Position numbers and translations under genes: made by a program
Notes under the pieces: model-generated
The model's database searches: none
What the model was told of the DNA's origin: nothing
What the model saw: the letters and a program-made list of their open reading frames with translations, nothing else
Shown: piece by piece, positions 32,120 through 38,856 of the stretch
Numbering within the stretch: the stretch's first letter is position 1
Layout of the letters: each line of letters begins with the position of its first letter
Assembly (NCBI RefSeq): GCF_016785185.1
Contig: NZ_JAEKDY010000024.1
Length of the DNA stretch: 38,856 bases
Origin: Heyndrickxia sporothermodurans
Lineage (GTDB): Bacteria > Bacillota > Bacilli > Bacillales > Bacillaceae_C
Reading direction: 5' to 3' (one strand)

Positions 32120-32674
32120 TTAATATGTATCCCACTTTTCATCTTCAATCAACATTTGTAATTGATCAAAATCAATTGATATGATATCAAACTGATTTTG
32201 TTCTTTATACTTTTTAGCCTCTTCATATAAATATTTTGGTGACCCTTCATTTTGTACATCATACACTATGAGCATACCTTGACTTTTATGCAAAAAAATT
32301 TTATTTCGATTTCGAAATTGCTGGGGACTTGTATAAGGCTGTTTTGATATCGAATCGACAAAATCAGCTTGAGAAAGAATCATATCGTAAAATTCTTTAT
32401 TGCTTTCATTCCATTTCTCTTCTTGATTTTCAAATGGTGTAAGAATCGCAAGCTTAATCGCAGGGTAGTCGCCTTGTATTTCATAAATAACTTCAGCTGC
32501 CCAAAGCTCTACGCCTAACTGTCCGGAAATTAAAACCCATTCAAGACCTTCTTCCGCTAATCTAATAAGTTCCTTTTTTATCGCCTTTTTAATGATTCCA
32601 ACCGCTGGATGTTTATCGGAAAAAATACCTAATTCAAACGGATTATAGCCTGTTACAGATATTACCTTAATCAC
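32120..32674 (-). CDS. ypsA: YpsA, DUF1273/SLOG-fold protein
   Basis: A 184-residue Rossmann-like (SLOG/LOG-type) protein of the YpsA family. The glycine-rich SVTGYNPFELGIF near the N-terminus and LISGQLGVELWAAE form the nucleotide-binding site known from the B. subtilis structure. Genetic work in B. subtilis and S. aureus links it to cell division inhibition, which fits its place directly upstream of gpsB (73 bp from the corrected gpsB start). The ligand (possibly ADP-ribose or NAD-like) is unproven. Confidence 0.93.
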   Translation of the reverse strand: MIKVISVTGYNPFELGIFSDKHPAVGIIKKAIKKELIRLAEEGLEWVLISGQLGVELWAAEVIYEIQGDYPAIKLAILTPFENQEEKWNESNKEFYDMILSQADFVDSISKQPYTSPQQFRNRNKIFLHKSQGMLIVYDVQNEGSPKYLYEEAKKYKEQNQFDIISIDFDQLQMLIEDEKWDTY

Positions 32675-32711
32675 TTATGAATACGCACCTTTTTCATTAT
32701 TAATATTCTAA

Positions 32712-32738
32712 AACAAGGATGGCGTTACCATCCTTGTT
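32712..32738 (-). terminator. Terminator after cotD
   Basis: Stem AACAAGGATGG (32712-32722) / CCATCCTTGTT (32728-32738), five-base loop, TTTT on the minus strand. Confidence 0.83.
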
Positions 32739-32749
32739 CTATCGTTCTA

Positions 32750-33034
32750 TTAACATGGAAATCCATATGGCATTGCTCCAGGGTATCCAGGCCCGAAGCC
32801 TCCCACACCCGGTCCGACTGGCGGTGGACCAACAGCAGGACCAAGATTTACATTAGTAACCTCATTTACAAATGATTCAGTATGAGGATAATAATTTTTA
32901 TGACCGATTACTTGATGATTCACATTCGTTGTATGAGAAGGAAAAATATGTGGTTGAATAAAATTCTGTTGAGTGTGATTTATACAGCATTTAGTTGGAT
33001 GAACCACCGGTGGTAAAATCTTTCCACAAAACAT
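32750..33034 (-). CDS. cotD: Spore coat protein CotD
   Basis: A 94-residue inner coat protein starting MFCGKILPPVVHPTKCC, rich in His, Pro and Asn, with repeated VG/PP/GPG stretches at the C-terminus (GPAVGPPPVGPGVGGFGPG) and ending in FPC. The paired CC and terminal C may cross-link in the coat. AAGGGAG is 8 bp before ATG 33034; the two earlier ATGs (codons 1 and 5 of the longer frame) lie before or within 2 bp of that RBS. Position between ypsA and yprB matches B. subtilis. Confidence 0.92.
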   Translation of the reverse strand: MFCGKILPPVVHPTKCCINHTQQNFIQPHIFPSHTTNVNHQVIGHKNYYPHTESFVNEVTNVNLGPAVGPPPVGPGVGGFGPGYPGAMPYGFPC

Positions 33035-33072
33035 AGTCATAACTCCCTTCATTAATTTGTCTGATACACTAA

Positions 33073-33100
33073 CAAACTATGTTAAAAGGCTATAACATGT
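33073..33100 (-). promoter_or_regulatory. Possible sigma-K promoter of cotD
   Basis: Minus-strand AC, 17 bp, CATAGTTTG, close to the sigma-K pattern AC-N16/17-CATANNNTA (one mismatch at the end). It would start about 40-50 bp before the cotD ATG, as expected for a late mother-cell coat gene. Confidence 0.4.
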
Positions 33101-33146
33101 ACTAATGAAAATACCTATTTTTTGAAGATATAATATAAAATCGACT

Positions 33147-33242
33147 TTAAAAGAATGAATAAAAACTTTCTTTTAAACTAGTAAAAAGTAACGCTGTAAG
33201 TCCGACAACGACAAAAAACAAAATAAACAAAGCCCGATACAT
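33147..33242 (-). CDS. Possible 31-residue membrane micro-protein
   Basis: An ORF starting MYRALFILFFVVVG and continuing LTALLFTSLKESF, that is one helix of about 20 residues with a basic residue before and a charged tail after. The RBS is weak (GGGGTTG, 5 bp). It lies in the 431-bp gap between yprB and cotD, which otherwise shows only the structured patch at 33425. The membrane-helix composition is not what noncoding AT-rich DNA usually gives, but proof is lacking. Confidence 0.45.
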   Translation of the reverse strand: MYRALFILFFVVVGLTALLFTSLKESFYSFF

Positions 33243-33465
33243 TTTTTCAACCCCAACTCAATTATTTTACTGTTTATAGCTACTTTATTATCACTTTATT
33301 TGATCTTTGCAATTTTATATTTTACCTGTTTCAAACATTCGACACAATCACAAAAATTTAACAGATTTTAAAACTTTTGATGACATTTTGTTAAATTTTA
33401 TCGGATGATGTAAAACTTTTTGAAACCCTCCGTCGAATCCTGCGCTTACCCAGGAAATAGGGGAA

Positions 33466-34713
33466 TTATTTCTTCTTAAGTCTTGCTAATCTTTTTAGCG
33501 CATTTTGGAGAAATTTATCTTTTTCGGGTTGAATATGTTGTTGGTTTTGTTCGTGAAAAGATAATGCCTTTTCAGTATATTCCTTCGCAAGATTAAAGTT
33601 TTTAAATTGATGCTCCTGTAATTTTGCGATTTCTATACATGCCTGTTTTTTAATTTCACTATTGCCGTATTGTACGACATCCATCCAATACGAATTTGCT
33701 TTGTTAAATTGCTTTTGTCTTTTTAAAAAATACGCCAATTCAAATTTTGCATTAATATCATTATTTATGGCAGCCTGTTCAAAAGTTTGAATTGCTGCAT
33801 CTTTTTCACCAATATAGTTAAACCACTTTCCTAATTGATACTTTTCACGAGTCGTTTGATTAGGATCCTTTTGAAGGATTTGGAACGATAAATGCGTATA
33901 TAGCGTGATCAATGAAAGAATATCATATTCATTATGCCTTAATATTTCAAATATCCCTTCAGGATTTTTTCGTTCAACAAAGTCAAAATAAATCATTGGT
34001 GCCAAATATCCCGGGACATCATTAATCCGCTCAAATTTTAAAATATCCCGTTCAATATTTGACAGTTTTACTGAAGGCAACTGATCTTTCCAAAAGCGTC
34101 TAGATGCATGATATAAATCAAAGTGTCCAAATGATGGAAGTTTCGGAATATGTTCACGTAAAAGCGTATGCCTTGTTTTTACTTGCGGCCAATCAAATGC
34201 CTTACCGTTATAGGTAACAAGTGTAGAATAATTGATATTCTCTAAAAAACTTTGATAGAGAGGAATTTCAAGTCCCGGTTCAGGCAGAATATGTTGCTTT
34301 AAAATAATCTCATTATTATTTACACTCGCATATCCTAATAAAAATATAGTATTTCCAGTGCCCCCTCCTAAACCTGTTGTTTCAGTATCAAAAAAAAATA
34401 ACTCTTGCGGTTCAAATCCATAGGCCGAAAGTGGATGATGAACTTCGGATTCATTCCACATTTCCATTGCCGTCAAAAAATCACGAAACCGATATTTTCC
34501 ATGTAAATGCTCTAAAGGGTAGTGAACTTCTCTAATAAAACAGTACTTATTTTCAAAATAGTAAATAGAAGTATTCATTTCTTCCCACATCGTTCTAAAT
34601 GGAATTTCCTCATTGTTTCGATTTTCCTTGATCACTTGGTCACTTTCTACATTTTGGTTATTTTCTAATCCAAAATGAGTTCTAAAACGTTGTAGTTTAT
34701 TTTTCATAGACAT
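33466..34713 (-). CDS. mrfB: MrfB, DnaQ-fold exonuclease with helical repeats (YprB)
   Basis: A 415-residue protein. Residues ~100-270 form an RNase H-like/DEDD exonuclease domain: FFFDTETTGLGGGTG supplies D109 and E111 (ExoI), NGKAFDWP the ExoII Asp and HNEYDILSL the ExoIII. The C-terminal ~140 residues are TPR-like helices. In B. subtilis MrfB works with the helicase MrfA in excision of mitomycin C adducts and crosslinks independent of UvrABC. The ATG overlaps the mrfA end by 10 bp, so the pair is coupled. Confidence 0.93.
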   Translation of the reverse strand: MSMKNKLQRFRTHFGLENNQNVESDQVIKENRNNEEIPFRTMWEEMNTSIYYFENKYCFIREVHYPLEHLHGKYRFRDFLTAMEMWNESEVHHPLSAYGFEPQELFFFDTETTGLGGGTGNTIFLLGYASVNNNEIILKQHILPEPGLEIPLYQSFLENINYSTLVTYNGKAFDWPQVKTRHTLLREHIPKLPSFGHFDLYHASRRFWKDQLPSVKLSNIERDILKFERINDVPGYLAPMIYFDFVERKNPEGIFEILRHNEYDILSLITLYTHLSFQILQKDPNQTTREKYQLGKWFNYIGEKDAAIQTFEQAAINNDINAKFELAYFLKRQKQFNKANSYWMDVVQYGNSEIKKQACIEIAKLQEHQFKNFNLAKEYTEKALSFHEQNQQHIQPEKDKFLQNALKRLARLKKK

Positions 34714-37001
34714 TTACTTTCATCCTTTGTAAGGCAGCCTGTATCCTCTAGTAAAAATTCTATTAAATTTAAAACGGTCCTCTTTGTATTTGAAGAGACA
34801 CCTTCTAATCCAATACATGATGGACAACCATTTTCACAAGGACAATTTCTCACCATATCCATCGTCTTATACATAATAGTGGATATATTTTCATACACTT
34901 TCTCGCTTAATCCTATTCCACCAGGATATCGGTCATATAAATAGATGGTTGGCTTTTCACTTTGTATCGCTTTTATTTGTGGTACTACATGTATGTCGTG
35001 AGGATCACACATGACAAATAAAGGTACAATTGAATTTAACGCAGTAGAAAGTCCAATTAATCCTTCCTCTAATTGCTTTTCAGGTAATGGACTTTCAAAT
35101 GAAAGCCAAGCAGCATTTGTATGCAATTCCTGTTCAGGAAGATGGATAGGTCCGGAGCCGATATTTTCATGAGTATTAAATTTTATTTTTTTAAAGATAG
35201 TAGCCATTGCTTGTACGGTTACATCCCCATAATAAACATGTGCATTTGTTACCGTTTTTTGCTTATCCTCTTCTAAAACTTTCAATTGTACGGCCAAATT
35301 AGCATCTGTATAATAATCCGCTTCTACCTCTCGAATAAATGCTTTCTTCTCTGCCCAGTCTAATTTCTCCACTTGGTATTGATTCCCTTGATGCAAATAT
35401 ATCGCCTCGTCGTGTAAGAGAGTCATGGCACTGAATTGATCCATCTCACCGATTACTTTTACATTTGCTATATCGGAAATATCGATGATTACGACATTTT
35501 CTTGCGATGCCGAGCGCAAACTAATATTATGTGCGGGAAATGAATCTTGCATCCAATACCATTTCTCGCTTCGATAATGCAACACTCTTTCATCTACTAA
35601 AAACTCTAATATATCCTCTACTTCCAATTCACCAAATAATTCTCCTTTTTTAAAAGGCAATTCGTATGCTGCACATTTAATATGATCCACTAGAATGACT
35701 AAGTTATCCGGGTTAATCCTCGCTACTTCGGGAGATTGATTGAAAAAATATTCCGGATGTTCAATGATATACTGATCTAATGGAGCAGAACTTGCTACCA
35801 TAATGACCAGTGACTCCCCCTGGCGGCGCCCTGCTCTACCAGCCTGCTGCCAAGCGCTAGCAATCGTTCCGGGATATCCTGTCATAATACATACTTGTAA
35901 TTGACCGATATCGACACCCAGCTCTAACGCATTTGTGCTCACTACACCAATTATGTCACCGTTTCTTAGCCCTTTTTCAATCATTCTTCTTTGGGTAGGT
36001 AAATATCCGCCGCGGTATCCTTGGATTGATTTCTCACCTAATTGATGCTTAATTACTTCTTGTAAGTAAGTTAAAATAATTTCGACCCTTACCCTACTTC
36101 TTGCAAATACAATCGTTTGAATCTTTTGCTCGAGCATTTCTTTCGCTATATCCCGTACTTCCAATGTTGCACTCCTGCGCACATTTAACGGCTTATTGAC
36201 AATAGGCGGATTATAAAAGACAAAATGCTTTTTTCCACTTGGAGCGCCATTATTGTTAATCAACTCCATTGATTCCCCTGTTAGCTTTTCCGCTAATTCT
36301 AGCGGATTCGCAATTGTAGCAGATGTACATATAAATATGGGATTGCTACCGTAATATTCACAAATCCGTTTTAACCTGCGAATAACATTTGCTACATGAC
36401 TTCCAAACACTCCACGATAAATATGTAATTCATCGATAATAATGTATTTTAAGTTCTCAAAAAAGGCCACAAATTTTGTATGATGTGGCAAAATAGCGGA
36501 ATGCAGCATATCTGGGTTCGTAATAACAATATGTCCGGCCTTTCTTACTTTTTGCCGAATATTTGCAGGCGTATCCCCATCATATGTGTAACTATTTACT
36601 GGTACCCCAGCCTCTTCAATCATTTCATTCAATTCACTTTTTTGATCCTGGGCTAATGCTTTTGTAGGAAACAGATAAAGTGACCTTGAAGTAGGGTTAT
36701 TTATGATTGTTTGTAGAACAGGCAAATTGTAACATAATGTTTTTCCGGAAGCCGTCGGAGTCACAGCTACAAAACTGTTACCTTCCATTGCGTAATCAAA
36801 TGCGATTCGCTGATGAGTATAAAGGTCAACAATCCCCCTTTTTTCAAGCGAACTCTTTATTTTTGGATGTATATTTGAAGGAAACGGTACTGTTTTAGCG
36901 GGTGTGGCTTCCAGCGTGTGCCAATGAACAATTTGTTTATTAAAAGTTGTGTCTTCTTTTAAAAATTGTATGAGATCTTGAAGATCTTTTTTTCTTTTCA
37001 T
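34704..37001 (-). CDS. mrfA: MrfA, DEAD/DEAH-type DNA helicase (YprA)
   Basis: A 765-residue superfamily 2 helicase of the mitomycin repair pathway. In order: VTPTASGKTLCYN (Walker A, ~80-92), KALAQDQ (motif Ia), DELH in IIDELHIYRG (motif II), TSATIAN (III), STNALELGVDIG and QQAGRAGRRQG (V, VI). The C-terminal DUF1998 region ends with a four-cysteine metal site CPCENGCPSC. The ORF opens at 37076, but GAGGTGG lies 6 bp before ATG 37001, and the family starts there (MKRKKDLQDL). It is translated just ahead of mrfB. Confidence 0.94.
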   Translation of the reverse strand: MKRKKDLQDLIQFLKEDTTFNKQIVHWHTLEATPAKTVPFPSNIHPKIKSSLEKRGIVDLYTHQRIAFDYAMEGNSFVAVTPTASGKTLCYNLPVLQTIINNPTSRSLYLFPTKALAQDQKSELNEMIEEAGVPVNSYTYDGDTPANIRQKVRKAGHIVITNPDMLHSAILPHHTKFVAFFENLKYIIIDELHIYRGVFGSHVANVIRRLKRICEYYGSNPIFICTSATIANPLELAEKLTGESMELINNNGAPSGKKHFVFYNPPIVNKPLNVRRSATLEVRDIAKEMLEQKIQTIVFARSRVRVEIILTYLQEVIKHQLGEKSIQGYRGGYLPTQRRMIEKGLRNGDIIGVVSTNALELGVDIGQLQVCIMTGYPGTIASAWQQAGRAGRRQGESLVIMVASSAPLDQYIIEHPEYFFNQSPEVARINPDNLVILVDHIKCAAYELPFKKGELFGELEVEDILEFLVDERVLHYRSEKWYWMQDSFPAHNISLRSASQENVVIIDISDIANVKVIGEMDQFSAMTLLHDEAIYLHQGNQYQVEKLDWAEKKAFIREVEADYYTDANLAVQLKVLEEDKQKTVTNAHVYYGDVTVQAMATIFKKIKFNTHENIGSGPIHLPEQELHTNAAWLSFESPLPEKQLEEGLIGLSTALNSIVPLFVMCDPHDIHVVPQIKAIQSEKPTIYLYDRYPGGIGLSEKVYENISTIMYKTMDMVRNCPCENGCPSCIGLEGVSSNTKRTVLNLIEFLLEDTGCLTKDESKCL

Positions 37002-37143
37002 CAATTTCCACCTCAATATCTCTATTTTAGCGAATAAACGTTCGTTTTCATAGTTATTTATATCCTCAATTATCAAATCACTTATTCCTTAGCAAATACA
37101 TATAATAATTGTAAAAAAGCATGTTTCGAGAGGAGTAGAGTGA

Positions 37144-37614
37144 ATGTCTAATAAATTACCAGAAGAACCAAAGAAAAACTTATTCCAAGAACCATTTCAA
37201 GATCTTTTTCGATCAATCAATGAACTTTTTCAGGAACGTCCTGTTAAGGGGGTTCTTCAAAGTATTGATGACTTTTTCACATCACCTTTTCCATTAAGTG
37301 GATTTCCCGTAGAATTTAGTGATTCTGGTGATAATTATATAATAACGGCAAAACTATCTGGCATAAAAAAAGAACAAATAGATATAGATATTTTAGAAAA
37401 ATATATAACAATTACTGTTGAACATAAAGAAAAAGTTTCAAAAGAGGATGAATCACAAAAATCAATTTATAAAAAGAACACGCTTCAACGATCGTCAAGG
37501 ACAATTCCTTTACCGGGTCCGATAATTGAAGAGAAAATTAATGCTAGTTACGAAGATGGACTATTAACGATCACCATTCCTAAAGAAAAGGGAAAGCGCT
37601 TAAGAATTGAATAA
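37144..37614 (+). CDS. Small heat shock protein, Hsp20/alpha-crystallin family
   Basis: A 156-residue chaperone of the sHSP group that holds unfolding proteins. The alpha-crystallin domain covers about 55-150 (DNYIITAKLSGIKKEQIDI, listed in part; SYEDGLLTITIPK) and the I-x-I-type end RLRIE is near the C-terminus. The N-terminal arm is rich in F (LFQEPFQDLF), typical of substrate binding. RBS GAGAGGAG stands 6-8 bp before the ATG. It is divergent from mrfA; B. subtilis has an Hsp20-type gene (ypqE/cotP group) in other contexts, so no symbol is given. Confidence 0.9.
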   Translation: MSNKLPEEPKKNLFQEPFQDLFRSINELFQERPVKGVLQSIDDFFTSPFPLSGFPVEFSDSGDNYIITAKLSGIKKEQIDIDILEKYITITVEHKEKVSKEDESQKSIYKKNTLQRSSRTIPLPGPIIEEKINASYEDGLLTITIPKEKGKRLRIE

Positions 37615-37621
37615 ACGGGAT

Positions 37622-37650
37622 AAAAAGGAGTTAGATAATGACTCCTTTTT
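37622..37650 (+). terminator. Terminator after the Hsp20 gene
   Basis: Stem AAAAAGGAGT (37622-37631) / ACTCCTTTTT (37641-37650), nine-base loop. Confidence 0.87.
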
Positions 37651-37671
37651 ACTATGTAATGAACAAAAAAT

Positions 37672-37689
37672 AAAAAGGCCTCGGAGCCT
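37672..37689 (-). terminator. Weak terminator after yppG
   Basis: Minus-strand AGGC/GCCT stem (four pairs, six-base loop) followed by TTTTTATTTTTTG. The stem is short, but the tail is strong. Confidence 0.5.
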
Positions 37690-38200
37690 ATGACTTAAAG
37701 AGACCTCCTAGCCCTTTGACCATCGTTGAAACTTGGTTGACAGCGTTCATCATCTGCCCGGCTGTATTGACCATTTTATTAAAATCTAGTGACCCATCCT
37801 GTGATTTAAAAGAATTCATTAACGAGTTTACGCCACCTTGCTGAGGTTTTACGGCTGTTCCAGCTTGTGGCGGATATGGATTTAGAAAGTGATTTTGCAT
37901 ATTTTGTGATTTAAGGTTTTGATATTCTTCTGCGGGCTGTAATGGGTTTTGAAAGATATGGGTTTGTTGTACATCATTAGAATACCCATTTCCTTGCTGA
38001 TGAAAATAAGAACTAGAGCCAAATGGCCCCTGCTGTGGTAATTGAGATGGTTGAGGGTTTCCAAATGGATGATAATAGTAATTATTTGCTTGTTGATACC
38101 CTTGAACATATGGTTGAAAAGGTGCTGAATATTGGTGATTTTGAGGTTGATAATTACGCAACAACATTGGATTTATACTATTTGAACGGTTTCCCTTCAT
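37688..38200 (-). CDS. yppG: YppG family protein
   Basis: A 170-residue Q/N/Y/P-rich low-complexity protein with repeated short motifs (YQ, NP, PQ, QG) in residues ~10-120, then a conserved helical end (SLDFNKMVNTAGQMMNAVNQV, given in part, and VKGLGGLF). This C-terminal 'GG-F' helix pattern is that of the YppG family, associated with the spore coat or its surroundings in Bacillus; the role is not established. It is convergent with the Hsp20 gene and separated from yppE by 87 bp. Confidence 0.88.
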   Translation of the reverse strand: MKGNRSNSINPMLLRNYQPQNHQYSAPFQPYVQGYQQANNYYYHPFGNPQPSQLPQQGPFGSSSYFHQQGNGYSNDVQQTHIFQNPLQPAEEYQNLKSQNMQNHFLNPYPPQAGTAVKPQQGGVNSLMNSFKSQDGSLDFNKMVNTAGQMMNAVNQVSTMVKGLGGLFKS

Positions 38201-38287
38201 TTTGCATTTCCTCCCGTTTACACAGTCATCACATTATTACAATATGAAGGGGAATTCAAATGGTGATATATCTATTTAATTATCTCT

Positions 38288-38662
38288 TTAAGGGTTATTA
38301 TGATATTTTGTCAATTCTTCAAGTAATCTTCTTAATACATAATCAACAGATCGTATATGTTCTTTAAACTTTTTTAAACTCGCATCCGGAAAGAATGCTT
38401 TAACCGATACCATTTGTAAATTTTCACTCGTATTTTTTAATTGTATGGAATGAAGATGTTTTGGCTGTACGGTCTCTACCCATTCGGTTGCAAGTGGTAA
38501 CCATTCGTCACACATATGTTTAACTCGATCAGCAAAGGGTTTTACTTCTAAATAAAAATCTCCTTGTACCCCAGTTTCCCTAACTGAATTGTATGACTGA
38601 AAAGCAGCCTCATTTAATGCGATTAATTGTTTTGTTAATTCAATTAGCTGATCTTCAACCAT
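38288..38662 (-). CDS. yppE: YppE family protein (DUF1798)
   Basis: A 124-residue all-helical protein (four-helix bundle fold known for B. subtilis YppE) with no assigned function. W-x-x-L, CDEWLPLATEWVE and the C-terminal VDYVLRRLLEELTKYH are recognisable. AGGAGGT lies 8 bp before the ATG. In B. subtilis the next genes upstream are yppD, yppC and recU; here the sequence meets the repeat boundary only 67 bp away. Confidence 0.9.
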   Translation of the reverse strand: MVEDQLIELTKQLIALNEAAFQSYNSVRETGVQGDFYLEVKPFADRVKHMCDEWLPLATEWVETVQPKHLHSIQLKNTSENLQMVSVKAFFPDASLKKFKEHIRSVDYVLRRLLEELTKYHNNP

Positions 38663-38681
38663 TAAAATGTACCTCCTAAAT

Positions 38682-38704
38682 AAAAAGCAGCTTTAAAAGC
38701 TACT
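38682..38704 (-). terminator. Minus-strand terminator upstream of yppE
   Basis: Nine-pair stem AGTAGCTTT/AAAGCTGCT (one G-T pair, tight loop) followed by TTTTTATTT on the minus strand. It would end a minus-strand transcript entering from the right, whose gene is not in the window. Confidence 0.7.
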
Positions 38705-38729
38705 GAATTTCTAAAAAGAATATATATTA

Positions 38730-38856
38730 GAGTCAATTTCATAATTGCTCTTTTTAAAAATACAGAATCCTACAGAATTTCTAAAATATATTTTTAAAAA
38801 CAGAAATCATGCTACTTGTTGCTGATTTAATTGTACATTAATTCGGTCTGCGGCTA
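38730..38856. repeat. Right copy of the 127-bp terminal inverted repeat
   Basis: Exact reverse complement of 1-127. Here the boundary sequence GAGTC faces inward, next to the orphan terminator, and the 15-codon frame lies on the minus strand (stop near 38807). See the left copy. Confidence 0.75.

Noticed and set aside
33421..33463. tRNA T-arm or tmRNA-like match (GGATTCGAC)
   Set aside because: Only the short T-loop-like string fits; no acceptor stem, anticodon arm or CCA end can be built around it.
1..38856. Composite transposon or plasmid reading of the inverted ends
   Set aside because: The DNA between is mainly conserved chromosomal genes in B. subtilis order (rnpB, gpsB, xpt, fhs), with no replication or mobility genes inside.

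Overview
The window is about 38.9 kb of AT-rich DNA from an endospore-forming member of the Bacillaceae (Bacillus sensu lato). Three things point there: spore genes (cotD, an sspL-like gene, yppG), a B-type RNase P RNA, and a gene order that, from memory, largely matches the B. subtilis cspD-ypeQ-ypeP ... ypcP ... dynA-bpsB-bpsA-pbuX-xpt ... ypwA-ypvA-ypsC-rnpB-gpsB-ypsA-cotD-yprB-yprA ... yppG-yppE region. I cannot fix genus or species. The two window ends are exact 127-bp inverted copies of each other, which looks like a draft contig stopping inside two opposite copies of a dispersed repeat.

Left part (1-9.3 kb): a glutaminyl-tRNA synthetase gene (unusual in Bacillaceae), a minus-strand pair made of a 1017-residue GNAT-fusion protein and an amidohydrolase, fhs (formate-tetrahydrofolate ligase), a DUF3892-like small gene, mntR and cspD with a long cold-shock leader. 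Middle left (9.3-20 kb): ypeQ, two divergent RNase H-fold genes, a DMT permease, a DUF6123-like gene, an sspL-like gene, the flap-exonuclease homologue ypcP, then the minus-strand block bpsA-bpsB, dynA (double dynamin), a small four-Cys gene and a rhodanese. A 129-bp GC-rich foldable repeat, a small zinc-ribbon ORF and terminators lie at 19.7-20.3 kb.

Centre (20.4-25 kb): xpt-pbuX under a guanine-class riboswitch, facing a three-gene ba3-type cytochrome oxidase operon (cbaD-cbaB-cbaA order) whose promoter carries a perfect CRP/FNR-type palindrome centred about 41.5 bp before the predicted start. Right part (25-38.7 kb): a second DMT permease, M32 carboxypeptidase (ypwA), DinG-like helicase (ypvA), a small gene, ypsC with a 30-bp tandem repeat running through its stop codon, rnpB, gpsB-ypsA, cotD, the mrfA-mrfB mitomycin-damage repair pair, an Hsp20 gene, yppG and yppE.

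Most genes are conserved core or sporulation functions. The less ordinary items are the GNAT-fusion/amidohydrolase pair, glnS, the oxidase operon and its regulatory site, the structured repeats, and several very small ORFs below usual gene-calling size. I see no CRISPR array, prophage, restriction system, toxin-antitoxin pair or tRNA gene. Many start codons were moved inward to match ribosome-binding sites; several are TTG.
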